From assembly GCA_001600055.1 (NCBI GenBank), contig BCIV01000015.1, forward strand, positions 186,001-250,000: 64,000 nucleotides of DNA, read 5' to 3'. Each line of letters begins with the position of its first letter. Position 1 is the first letter of the stretch. Positions 11,757-22,404 of this stretch are shown here, one piece after another. Under the pieces are notes generated by a model. That model did not search any database. It was given only the letters and a program-made list of their open reading frames with translations, and was not told the origin of the DNA. The stretch is from Filobasidium wieringae. Lineage: Eukaryota; Basidiomycota; Tremellomycetes; Filobasidiales; Filobasidiaceae. The translations under genes and the position numbers were made by a program.

Positions 11757-13047
11757 CTATTCCACTTCATCATCATATAGGTCTCCGTCTTCCGAGTCAT
11801 ACTCCGTCCATTCTTCACCGTTTCGCAAATAACGGTGATTGATATAATATGTATCCAAGGCCCAGTGCATCAAGTCCCAGTTGATTTCCTCGGTATGAGC
11901 TGGTGTCCCATCGCTAGACCACATTCGAGTGGACTTTCTGATCCAACCACAGAGCCTATTGATTTCATCTTTCCGATTTATAATCGGATCGGACAGCTTG
12001 TACTGTACCAATACAGCCGCTATGAGCGGGTGATGCTGCTTGAGCTGATGCAAGAAATGACCTAACGCTGGATCAGGCTTCTTGTGGTCCGGTTCACTCG
12101 GGCAATCTTCCCAGGTAAGTTCACTCCGTAGCCATTCCTCAGGAATACCAAACAATGTCATCTGAACATCTGTTGATTCTCGGGGTCCTCCAATCATTAC
12201 TCCCTCATTCGTGAAATCGGCTTTCAGACTCCTGATCTGTATGCGCGTGAGCAACATCCAGTTGAGGCTTGGTGAAACTCGCGAAGGCAACTCATTGGTA
12301 TCGTAAAAGTCCAAGGTGCAGCCGCATTTTGTGCTTATCGATAGGTGGTTCAGTTGCACATCGCCCTCCACTAGAAGAAATGGATCGCGCGACATGCCCC
12401 GATACCAAGTCAAGTTGCAGTTTCGTAGCTCCGCGCGATTGCTTCCCAAAACGACAGCTAACTGATGTTCGTAGCGAGATATTTGTTCAGCTTTCGGGAG
12501 ATTGAGTTCGCGACGGTGAATTAGATCACTCCTTCCGACGGTGATGGTAGTCAGATGAAGAGGAAGAGACTGGTAAACCCTTCCGGCGATCAGCTCGATA
12601 TCCACTTCATCAACGTGTTTGGGCAGCAGAGCGTAAGCAATCGGAGTCCACTAAATTGATACACTGATGCATCAACACGGATAGATTCTGATTATATCCC
12701 GGGACACGGGCTATCTTGTCGTTCACTCCTCCGAATGAGATCTCCATACAACTATAAAAACTGGCACAGATCAGTCAACATCGACAACCACAACCGTCTG
12801 GGAACTGCTAAACTGATTTGATGAATTCCTTCGCTCGAGGACTAAGCTCTTCCCCGGCTAGTCCGATCGACTTGAGCGTATCCAGGTGGAGAGTGCTCAA
12901 GATCTCCGGCAGAATCACGTCTCGAAATTGCTTGGATACTAAGGACATGTTCTGAGGAGTTGTGTGGCCCGAATGATGCGACTCCGTAATAACCGATTGG
13001 ACGATCACATCAAGTATGTCGAACGGAACGCGATTGCATGACCACAT
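11757..13047 (-). CDS. F-box-like protein of unknown role, copy 2
   Basis: This is a tandem paralog of the 9892-11225 gene. From ATG 13047 it reads MWSCNRVPFDILDVIVQSVI and then NMSLVSKQFRDVILPEIL, matching copy 1. The C-terminal part (12640..11757) reads SLPLHLTTITVGRSD, then DPALGHFLHQLKQHHPLIAA (copy 1 has DKALGCALDQLKIRHPSMQS), then a Trp-rich end CGWIRKSTRMWSSDG and an acidic tail. A middle piece near 12740 (CMEISFGGVNDK...LMHQCINL) also aligns with copy 1 but ends in a frame break before the C-terminal part. The N-terminal exon ends in an in-frame stop at the point where copy 1 has its splice donor (TTTAGC here against GTATGT there). It may be a decaying copy, or it may use splice sites I did not recognise. 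Confidence 0.5.
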
Positions 13048-13745
13048 TTTGGTTTGAGCGAGATCACGACCGAGCGACCGAGAAGGTTGGAAATTGTGGT
13101 GTCGTATATTTTCTAGGCGTCCCTGACAGAGGCCGATGTCGATAACCGTTAGGACGGCAGGCTTTGGCTTGTAACTTGAAGAGGCAGACTCACGTTGACA
13201 TGGGGATAAGAATCTGAGTAGGTTCACAAACTCCGGACGGTATCTAAATCGGAAGGATGTTAGATGTGACAGATTGCATATCAGCTAATGAGTGGCATGA
13301 GTACTAGTGGAGTCACTCTGGCTTCGCGAAAGCGCGCTTCTGGATCTGCAATCGAGCTTTCGACTGGATGCAAATCGCTCAACAATCGACGTCATTCCAA
13401 AGGAGTACCTTTGGATCTGGCCTGCTGATCAACCCTAATGAACGTGCGCTAGATTTAATCATCCAATCAGGGCAATCTCAAAGATCTCAAAACGGTATTC
13501 GAGTTTGGTAATATAAACAAAGGCCAGATATGGCGATATGGTCAGATACAACGTTAGCACTTCGCACAATGCTTAGATTATAATACAGCGGTAAAGGTCG
13601 AATATGATCTGATCAAAGCGATCACAAGGGCAACTCAGCACAGGTATACGTTTACTCTTTTATTTCCCATCCAAACTTACGAAATCAGCACTAGCGACGC
13701 TTCTGCTAGAGACCACAGAAACGGGATCCATCTGTGACGTCAAAA
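13048..13745. other. Intergenic region between F-box-like copy 2 and the membrane protein
   Basis: The stretch holds the 5' side of F-box-like copy 2 and the 3' side of the membrane-protein gene. The copy 2 frame stays open upstream of its ATG to about 13227, so a longer 5' exon cannot be excluded. Otherwise I saw nothing that looks like a gene. Confidence 0.4.
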
Positions 13746-15176
13746 TTAGCTTCCGGGCGCAGCATTATCAACCGAAATATGAACCAACGTGGACATCTCA
13801 AACCCGACAGTATTATAAACCGCACTCAAGGTAAACCCTATGATAGTAGACATGATCAAAGCCGTCGTCACTCCCCAGAGTAAGAAGAAGGGTAACGGGA
13901 GGAACGAAAGCCAGATAGGTGCTGGCCGTCTTTGATGCCTACCATAGGTCTTCGTAGCTTGTGTAGTCGAGCGCAAGGATTGGAACGGTCGCAGATTGTC
14001 TGGATCATCCTCTGCGGTATTCGATGAGCTGGAACGGAAAGGGTTCGAGAATCTTGGTTGGTCTCTCGACGTCGGGCGATGTCCCGGTCCTCTCTGTCGT
14101 GCTTCAGCTTCTTGTTCCCTCGATGGACTAGACATTCTAGGTGGACTAGGGGAATCCATCGGCTCTTTCCCTTTTCTCCTACTCTTGACCGAGCCGGGTA
14201 AGCTAGGTCCAGGGGAGACGTCCGGATGATCATCCCTGCCTTGCCCTGGTGTTGGTCGAAGAACGCGCGAAAAGGAAGTCTTCCGGGTCGGCACAGGTTG
14301 AATGGTTTCTTTAGGATCATCACGATTCTGATACGACCGAGGAGTGCTGGTGTTTCGTGTTTGTAAGGGAATGTCATCTTCAGACTGAGCGAAATCCATA
14401 ACTTTCACGTCCATCTCATCCGAGCCTGTTCTTCCACTTTGATCCCGATCTTGGGAGCTGTTATGGTGCCCGTGCGACTGATTAGAGCTCCTCCCGTGAG
14501 TGGACTTGACATGAGCCCCCGGATCAGATCCGACCGATAGTTTCCTCGCCTCAGCAGACCGAGAACTAGAACCCGATTTAGCTCTCATTCTCGCTCTTCC
14601 TTTCGCCGCCGCATTATCGCTGATGGATCCTCTTGGCTCCCTTTTCTTCTTCCGTCCGAATCCCCTTCCCCCTGATAACTCAGACTCCAATGCTCGACTC
14701 TTTCCTTCTTCTGCCACTTCTGTGTTTGTTCGGAAATCCGTCCTTCCTCTTCGATCTGACGGAGTTCGTAGAGAAACACTGGATGAAGGAGAAAGGAGAG
14801 CGACTATTGTGAACCATATTCCTGTTAGACCGAACATGAGGACATGTAAGATGATATGCCAATAGAGGGTGAAATGCCAGATGTCTGAATGCATTTTGAT
14901 AGAAGTTGAACTGTGATAAGCTGTGACATACCTCCTTGATCTCGCACAGATAGTCACTGACCTTCAGCGAAATACAGGAAGTAACCTTTGGTATCAGGGT
15001 TAGGAAACTCTCCAAGAGCATTAGGAGGGTATAGAGAAGGAAAGTTGGGAGTGATATAGCCTGGAGGAGGATCGGTTTGCCCGTCCTATCGGAGTAGCTT
15101 GTCAGTATATGGGCCGCGATGCACCCATATTGTAACGTACTACATTCCGAGATCCTCCACTGATGGCCTGACCCAT
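13746..15176 (-). CDS. Multi-pass membrane protein, unknown function
   Basis: Three exons (15176..15141, 15085..14962, 14884..13746) give 432 aa with matching phases. The N-terminus reads MGQAISGGSRNVDGQTDPPP, then a short segment ending in YFLYFAEDIWHFTLYWHIIL that starts the first hydrophobic hairpin (HVLMFGLTGIWFTIVALL). About 230 residues of Arg/Ser/Pro-rich, low-complexity sequence follow. A second hydrophobic pair closes the protein (IWLSFLPLPFFLLWGVTTAL, then IIGFTLSAVYNTVGFEM). This suggests four membrane passes with a large disordered loop between two hairpins. I do not recognise the family by name. The gene is divergent from DGA1, with 379 bp between starts. Confidence 0.75.
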
Positions 15177-15555
15177 CTCGGCCGTTGATGAGGCTGCCAG
15201 AGAGTGTAGCTGGGATAGGTTGCTCAGTCGCTTAGTTGGTCGAGACTGTCTGTTTCTGTACAAGTTGGTGATGGATAAACAGAGGTAGCAATAAGGTTCA
15301 AGGTGGAAATAAAGCGGGATGCAGCAGGATGACGTCTGAAACCCGCAGATAACTGATAACATTCTGCTTCATTCCCATCAGTCTAACATGGCCTGGTGCA
15401 CTGCCATCGCTGCTCATATCGCTAGTTGATTGAGCGAATAATCGCTTGGCATATCTTCTTCACATCCTACGGCAGTTTGAAACCGGGCCGGGCGACGACG
15501 GCCGTCCTATCTCCTTCGACAACAGACCATACGAGTTTCCGGACACCTGCCTGTA
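15177..15555. promoter_or_regulatory. Divergent promoter region membrane protein/DGA1
   Basis: This 379-bp interval separates two divergent starts (15176 minus, 15556 plus) and so carries both promoters and leaders. No specific motif was recognised. Confidence 0.45.
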
Positions 15556-17912
15556 ATGGCGCCCGATTACCTTAATTCTGGTCCGTCAACAGCGTTCGCA
15601 TCCAATTCTTCGTCTCTTTCAGCCTCACCTGTACTTCGAAATCGGAAAAACCTGAGTGCAGATGACTCGATCTCGATCGCAGAAGGATCCACAAGCGGGA
15701 TGAATGGGAAAGTCGAGATCGAGTCCTCTCCGGAAATCTCTCGAGGATCTACCACTAGGAGCTCAATCTCAAGGAACGTCATCGAAGGTCTTCAATTGAA
15801 CAAATTGGGAGAAAGAATGGGCAAGTTGCCGCAGATGGAACTGCCTGACATAAAGATGCCAGGACAGAACATTGAAGTGCAGTCCGTACTCTGGGTTGTG
15901 AACCTGTTTGCTTTGAAACACTGACTCGGCGGTGAACGTGCAGGTTCGCTCCGCTATCTATCCCACTACAAAGAAGAACTCAAACGGCAGTGGTAGCGTT
16001 CTGGTCCGGTCTGCTCTTCCTTTGCACCATTGTCTTCCTCTTTCTGTGGTTCGTCTACTACTCTTCCCTTTCTCGTCACACGTCATCTTGTTAAACCGCT
16101 TCTACTCTCTTCCTCTCCTGGACAGTTCCATCCCCCTTTTTTGGCCATTAGTAATCCCGTACTTGATCTTCATGTACCTAGACAAAGCACCATCGCATGG
16201 AGGTAGGGTGAGCATGTCGAATAGACGGTCAATCTATTTCAAGCATTTCGCTGGTAAGTCGTTTGGTCGCCGATGGAGGTTTAGCTTGATCTGACGAAAG
16301 ATGTCTATGCAATAGGTTATTACCCCGTTAGGTAAATTCTATCATCGTTTTTCAGTGAACGAACGAGCTGATCGATGAGCTTTTGTTGATTGCTCGATTT
16401 AGCTTAATCAAGGTTAGTCATCACCTAGCATACCCCTAATAAGCCATGAAGCTGACCCTTGATTGTTTCTGCGGAAATACAGGAGGCTGATCTAGCTCCC
16501 ACGAAACCATACGTATTTGGGTATCATCCTCACGGTAAGTCACGTCACAAAGGTCCTGGTTTGCGTAGTGATTGAAAATCCTTTCCTTGAAATCAGGTAT
16601 CATTGGGACTGGTGCTTTTGTTAATTTCGCTACAGACGGTGCGATCGCGGTAGAGCATCTAATTACCTGACAATCATCTTACTGATATGTCATATTTGAC
16701 AGCAACTGGATTTTCTGAGAAATTTCCGGGAATCAAGCCTTATCTGTTAACGCTGAGTACGTATTCTACATATACACTCGAGACTGCTCTTCACTGAGTC
16801 GAGAGGACCCCGCAGCATCGAATTTCAAAATCCCTTTCTACCGCGACATCCTCCTCTCCCTCGGTGTCTGCTCCGTATCCAAAAAATCGTGCTCTAACAT
16901 CCTCCGCAAAGGTCCCGGGCATACGATCATTATAGTTGTAGGCGGAGCGGCGGAGAGTCTTGCAGCTCACCCAGGGACCAACGATTTGACCTTGAAGAAA
17001 CGACTGGGATTCATCAAGATGGCTGTGAAGGAAGGGTATGTGATACCGTTATTGATGGTACTGTGGGATGAAAGGAGTCTGATTCTCTGCAATAGAGCCG
17101 ATTTGGTACCGGTCTTTTCGTTCGGGGAGAATGATGTAAGTCAGATCACAAGTCCATAATCGAACTGACAAGAGCTGAATCCATTGGTCTTCTCGTAAGA
17201 TATACGAACAACTGTTAGTCAAGCCTATCGTATATGACCTTATATCAACTAAATTGTCTAACGATATGCAGGGCAAACAACCGCGGAACAACGGTATACA
17301 AGATTCAGAAGAAGTTTCAAAAGATGTTCGGGTTCACCTTGCCTCTGTTCCATGGACGCGGGTAAGTGTATGATTGAATCTCTGCCATTCGTCACATGCT
17401 AATGCAAACCCTTTCCATTGATCGACATAGATTGTTCAACTGTAAGCCTTGTCTCTTTTCATAATTGTTCATGCAATTTCTGATAAGTTTCCCGACGCTA
17501 CGCAGATAATCTTGGACTGATGGTCAGTGGAAATGGTCTGTTAGTGTTCATTGCCTATTGCTAACAAACGGCTCGTTCTTCAATAGCCTTTCCGTCATCC
17601 GATCGTCTCTGTCGGTGAGTTTGGGTCTGCAAACCAATGATGTTCCTTATTCCTTATGAATACGCCTTGATATACAGTGGGTCGACCGATACACGTCAAA
17701 CAGAACCTAAACCCAAGTAACGAAGAGTTAGGAGCGTACCAAGAACAATACATTGACGAGCTTATGCGGTTCGTAGCTTCAGACTTTTGACAAGCAATAC
17801 GACTCGCAAACTTATCCTTCACTTGGGCTTTGTTCCATCGATCAGTATTTGGGACCGGTATAAAGACGTATATGCTCGTAATAGAACAAGAGAATTACGA
17901 GTAGTAGAATGA
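15556..17912 (+). CDS. DGA1: Diacylglycerol O-acyltransferase, DGAT2 type
   Basis: This ER/lipid-droplet enzyme makes triacylglycerol from diacylglycerol and acyl-CoA. I assemble 17 exons totalling 1311 nt (436 aa): 15556-15881, 15944-16048, 16126-16253, 16316-16331, 16403-16412, 16483-16534, 16597-16638, 16703-16756, 16816-17035, 17096-17135, 17200-17213, 17272-17361, 17431-17441, 17506-17522, 17587-17614, 17678-17768, 17846-17912. A disordered Ser-rich leader precedes FAPLSIPLQRR and a membrane segment. The family signatures follow: YVFGYHPHGIIGTGAFVNFA with the catalytic HPHG, then RKGPGHTIIIVVGGAAES, ADLVPVFSFGE, and FHGRGLFNYNLGLMPFRHPI. Five exons are only 10-17 nt, and two introns use GTTCGT donors. 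Total length divisible by three and unbroken family motifs support the model. Confidence 0.92.
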
Positions 17913-18956
17913 GTAGAATAGAACGTCGTGTATACTTGAAGATGGACGCTCAGTCATACAATTGCTGTATCGTGTCAAATCGTCTGGATTTACGAACTTT
18001 ACGGACTACTTGGTAGACTTGGATTTGACGATGTCATGTCTGTACCTGTATGTAAAGACAGTGTTTTCGCATAATCGCCCAAGGACGTACAACCATAATT
18101 CAAAATTGATCACGGTACTTTTCTTACTTCTTCACCTGCTTTTCATTTCGTGTGCTTTAGCTTCTGGCAACATCTTCCCACACTTGCTAGAATCGAGCAG
18201 TTGACATCACGCCCCCGCCAGTACTTCAGTCATAGAAAGGGAAGGACGATCAGTGCTCGCCCATCTATGCAGTTTGCAGGGCATGGAAATAAGGGATTTA
18301 CAAAGCCTTGATTCCTTGACACCCAAGATCTGGACCAATGAAGATGGAGCAACTTTCCGCGATCGACTTGTGAAAATTCCTACGTCTCTGCCGCTTTGAC
18401 TGCCAATCTCGCGTAGGGATTGTCTGAAACGAGACAAGCGGGATCAAGTTGTTTCACGTAGATGTTCGAGCCGCACAGAACAACAAGGGCATGTTGATAT
18501 ACTAATCGTTTGAATAGTCGTTAGAAAGCTGTTCATATATCCATGTATGATGTTCGTATTAGGTGCCCATGTATGCATTGTGTGGAAAATGAAAGGGCCT
18601 GTGGCCTAGGTGGCCTGTCGCTCGACACCCTATTGTGATTCTCAAAACGCGCGTTAGAAGCCAAAGAACAATATGTTGCATGATCGTCCAGTCGATCGAT
18701 CGGCAGTTTACAGGCACGAAACCGAGTTGGTGGTTTGACTAATTGCCATTGGCCTTCATTGCTTCTATTTGCCTTTGACTTGCACCACTACATCGACGAT
18801 ACATAGTAATATCAAGAATCGGCATCCTGCTCAACAAGGGAGTGCACGCGTCGCTTGCATTATCTCAACGTTTCAGAGTGAGTCTTTGAACTGGAGGAAG
18901 ATAATTCTGCGCGTTTAGGACATTATTTCACCATCACAGTTCAAAATTGATCACAG
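17913..18956. other. 1-kb intergenic region between DGA1 and the next gene
   Basis: No convincing gene is present. An identical 15-bp sequence TTCAAAATTGATCAC occurs at 18099-18113 and again at 18940-18954, just before the next ATG. The rest should be the DGA1 3' UTR and the promoter of the downstream gene. Confidence 0.5.
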
Positions 18957-20113
18957 ATGAATCATCAATCTTACTTTACGCATTTACATAGCAACCAGGA
19001 GCTACAACGGGTCTGCTATCCTCCTCCGTTAAACTTCCCTGTTCCGCAATACTATCACTTACCTCAGTATGCGGGAGGACATCCTGCTTGGCTGACAGCG
19101 CACCAGGTGGCTATTCTGCCAAGGCAAGAAACATTTCACCAACCTGGATACTCCGCTACACCAGGTTCATATGGGTATGATGGTCGATTCGGAGCTCAAA
19201 GATACCCGACATCGTGTAGAAGTCTTCCTGCTCATCGCTCTCCTCAGTATATCCCCGAAAGAAGCTCAATCCAACTTGAATCAGTGGAACACTCCTATCG
19301 GAAGGAGTTTAGGTCAGGCTCCCCGCTACGGGATGTGCCATGCTCGACTTTGGGACTGTCCAAAACGGTTGATAGGCTCTTGCCTACAGTCATACGTCCT
19401 CTCGGCAGAGATGAAGATATCAGAAGTATATGCGCAGTAAACGGAAGTACTGCAAGCATAGCTATGGCTCAGCCCGCGATCGCGGTTGCCGAGCCTATCT
19501 CACTGACATCTGCGGACATGGCGCGCAAGCAGAAGCCGCCATCCATCAATTCATCGGTTACAAAATCTGAACAACAACATCTCGATACGCTCGGTTGCGT
19601 ACCGTCGAAAGGGTTTAAGACGCTCTAGAGCTGGGCAAGTATATAGGTCGATGGCAATCTATCACGACGCAAGCAGGCTGATCCTTACCAAAAATCCGTC
19701 AGCCAAAGGAGAGAAGAGAAAACGAACATCTAGCGAATTCGCGTCTGGGATGAGATCTTCCCGAATCAGGGCCCCGGTAACGTAAGCCATAGAACCTCAA
19801 GTGATCACAGCCAAGTCTAAGTGTCGCCCCTCAACTTGGCAGAAAGAACGAATCACGTAGCGATCGATACAAGCGTCGCCGAGGATCTCCCCTCATTCCT
19901 TCTGAGCCGGACCAAGTCTCAGCGCTCTCAGAAATACCACGTCATTTGGAAGCATGGAGATCAGTCACCCCTTCGCCTAGGCTCAGTGAGGACGTGGATA
20001 GGTCGTTTAGGAGGAGAACGCGGTACACGAAAGTTTCGCAAGGGAGGATTCGGATTTGGTCAAATTGGAGGAGATGCTTGGGATTTATCGTCAAGCGGAC
20101 GAAAGGGATCTAG
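18957..20113 (+). CDS. Hypothetical protein, disordered, family unknown
   Basis: The first exon (18957-19556) is a 200-codon open frame rich in Pro, Tyr, His and Ser (MNHQSYFTHLHSNQELQRV at its start). Its frame stops soon after, but a 55-nt intron (19557-19611, donor GTTACA) leads in phase to a basic segment GLRRSRAGQVYRSMAIYHDA. A stronger intron (19782-19860, donor GTAAGC, acceptor CGTAG) leads to DRYKRRRGSPLIPSEPDQ. The frame then stops at 20111-20113. The sum is 340 aa and divides by three. Another open frame near 20040-20120 (EDSDLVKLEEMLGIYRQADE) could be the true C-terminus if a further intron exists. No domain is recognised, and the first donor is weak. That this is a gene is fairly likely; its exact structure is not. 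Confidence 0.45.
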
Positions 20114-20282
20114 GTCGCTGAAACCGATTGATCGAGATGGGTGCTAGGGGATTGTGTAGTTTCCTGATTGATTCAATAGCGCACGATTTCATATATTGTA
20201 ATTCTAGCCAATTCTTCTAAGGATACCACACGCTCACAGCAATCAACCCTAATTGTCGACCTGGTCACATTCTCTCGATCTC

Positions 20283-21201
20283 TCAATCTTTCAAGAACAT
20301 CTGGAAGGCGTCCAACCAGACCTGCTTCGCTCCGGTCTCGATGACGTCTCCGTGACAAGGGATGAGCCTGTCAAAGTCCCACGCAGCTACGATCTTGGTG
20401 TCCCTCGACATGGCTCTATCGGGACAAACGAGATGGATCATCAGCTACGAGTCGGCGACGAAGAGAAATAGGTTATCGACTTGCGGCTTATCCTTTGCAG
20501 TCAACCTGGGTATGAAGTTCTTCATGGCCGACTGGAAGTAGGTCAGAGGCCAGATAGGTTCGGACGATTGAGTCGTTCGGGAGTATTGCTCGGTAGGGGG
20601 AAGGTTGAAGAAGAGGTCGGCTTCGACCAAGGTTCGAGAGGGAGTATGGAGGACGGCGATCTCTTTGTTGACGTGTCCAGGGAAGTAGTGGAGTTTGATC
20701 TGTAGCCGTGGTTGTTAGTCGATTGACTGAATCACGTTGATAAAACAACGGCATCCAAGAGACCTACTTCATCCTCGAACCCGTAAATCTTGTTCTCTCC
20801 ACCTTCTCCAAAGATCCCTTCCCACTTGACATCAGGCTTCTTCTTGGCGATTCCCTCGGGGCCGATACACTTGGCCTCTGGGTAGATTTTGTGGAAGTCG
20901 GAGATGTACATGGCGTGTACGAAATCAGGGGTCAAGAGGTACCTAGCAGGATCAAAGGAGATGAGCAATCCGCTCATTCTCTTCTCGATCGAGTGAAGAT
21001 CACTTACTTGACGGTTCCCATCTTGTTGATGGTATCGATAGTCTCCTTGTCGGCAGCAGTGGAGACCAGAACGAAGACCTCGTCGTTCTTCAGTTTGATG
21101 GCGGTACTTCGACCTCCGATCGGTAAGACACCCATTCGAACGAAGGGGACGGAGAAGATGGTCAAGTAAGGACCGATGGCGCGGATGACGGTTTCAGACA
21201 T
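20283..21201 (-). CDS. DUF4336 family protein (metallo-beta-lactamase-like)
   Basis: Four exons (21201..21008, 20942..20768, 20699..20485, 20415..20283) give 238 aa. The protein opens MSETVIRAIGPYLTIFSVPF with GGRSTAIKLKNDEVFVL, passes through YLLTPDFVHAMYISDFHKIY and HYFPGHVNKEIAVLHTPSRT, and ends in the family signature AAWDFDRLIPCHGDVIETGA. The His/Asp pattern (HGD) recalls metallo-beta-lactamase folds, but the substrate is unknown. The third intron (20484..20416, 69 nt) starts GCAAGT, not GT. Reading it as a GC-AG intron gives KDKPAMSRDTKIVAAWDF, which keeps the family order. Without it the frame hits a TAG within the segment. Confidence 0.85.
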
Positions 21202-21735
21202 GATGTGTGTGTGTGTGTGATTTGGGTGGCTCTCAAGGTAGATGGTGCGTGTCTTCTGTCGAGAGTCAAGGTGAACTCGGTATAAGAGAGGAAGGATGGG
21301 AGGCTGGAGGATCGTCGTGCTTTGTAAAGGACTCGAGGTGGTTCGACAAAGTCGAAGAACCCCGGCAATTCGATTATCTTCAGAAGCGAAAGATGACGTA
21401 CGCGTCGGAGGCTAATTGGGCGGTCGGGCTCTAGCGACCGGAACCATTTTGTCAAGAAACGTGACAACAACCCTGACTATTTTCTGTTAACATAGCGACA
21501 ACCGACATATCATCTGAAGGACAAGCTAGGGTCTGATATTCTAGAGGATGACCACGCTGACTACGATTGACTTGATACGGCCTACCAGTTCACGCTCAGT
21601 GCGGCTCTAAAGGCTCCAAATTCTAAATTCTGTGTCTTCCGTGGGACGTGCACGATTTGGTTTAGGTTGGGGATGTTTGTTGTGTCGCGCGGCGCACAGG
21701 ATATATTATAGCGAACGAGTACACCATCACCAATT
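21202..21735. other. Intergenic region between DUF4336 gene and tRNA-Phe
   Basis: The region is the promoter and leader side of the DUF4336 gene plus the upstream flank of the tRNA. A short (TG/CA) run lies at about 21205-21220, right upstream of the DUF4336 ATG on its strand. No other gene was seen. Confidence 0.45.
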
Positions 21736-21821
21736 GCCTCGATGGCGCAGTTGGGAGCGCGTACGACTGAAGTGATTACTTCGACTTCGTACGGTCACCC
21801 GTTCGATCCGGGTTCTGGGCA
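21736..21821 (+). tRNA. tRNA-Phe (GAA) with 13-nt intron, copy 1
   Basis: The 86-nt sequence folds as a tRNA: acceptor GCCTCGA/TCTGGGC, D-arm GCGC..GCGC with AGTTGGGA loop, anticodon stem TACGA/TCGTA, variable loop CGGTC, and T-arm ACCCG-TTCGATC-CGGGT. The loop CTGAAG gives anticodon GAA at positions 34-36, followed by a 13-nt intron (TGATTACTTCGAC) after position 37, the canonical site. Removing it leaves 73 nt. The A-box and B-box (GTTCGATCC) are intact. One acceptor-stem pair (C5-U68) is mismatched. An identical copy lies inverted at 25846-25931. Confidence 0.93.
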
Positions 21822-21830
21822 TTTCTTTTT
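21822..21830 (+). terminator. Pol III terminator of tRNA-Phe copy 1
   Basis: The sequence TTTCTTTTT directly follows the tRNA 3' end; a run of five T is a normal RNA polymerase III stop signal. Confidence 0.7.
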
Positions 21831-22404
21831 GCTTCTCGACAATCACCTTCCAACTTATTAGCACATCATTATCGGCACCACTCGGATTGGTACTACGCTC
21901 GCATCCACTAACAACCAAGACTCATCAGCCCTCCCCAGTTGATGTATCTTCAAACCAAAACAAGCGTACCGTGGATATTGATGGGTCCCTTCCCCTCTGC
22001 TCTGACCCATACCTTTCCGTTGCCATTACCAGCAGCTCCAGCAGTTTGTTTGTCATCAGCCTGTTCAGCAGCTCATTTGACAGCTTGTTTGAGAGCCTTG
22101 ACCCTTGATTTCCGAGCTCTTCAATGTTGAATGAACACCTTTTTCTTCCGTACCGACTTATTGAGAAGCGTATACAACCGGAAGTGGAGAGAATTCATGA
22201 AATGCCTCACGCTCACGCTTCTGCCTCTTCTCCGTCCGTTTGCTTCTCCTTTTATGGATGACACTGTACTCCCACCCATTTCATACATATGAATTACACA
22301 ATTGATGATACATGCTTCGTGATATTAGCTTTCAACAGAGGACGATCCCTCTGCCGTCGTCCTTGATCTCGTATACGTCATCGTTCCACATGCGAATGGA
22401 CCCT
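21831..22404. other. Intergenic region, 3' of the 999-aa gene
   Basis: The region lies between the tRNA terminator and the stop of the next minus-strand gene. It should contain that gene's 3' UTR. Short open frames have no recognisable content. Confidence 0.4.

Noticed and set aside
20416..20448. A 33-nt intron, or stop-codon readthrough, in the DUF4336 gene
   Set aside because: Both keep the frame, but 33 nt is far below the intron sizes here and would retain residues foreign to the family; the 69-nt GC-AG intron fits length and family order better.
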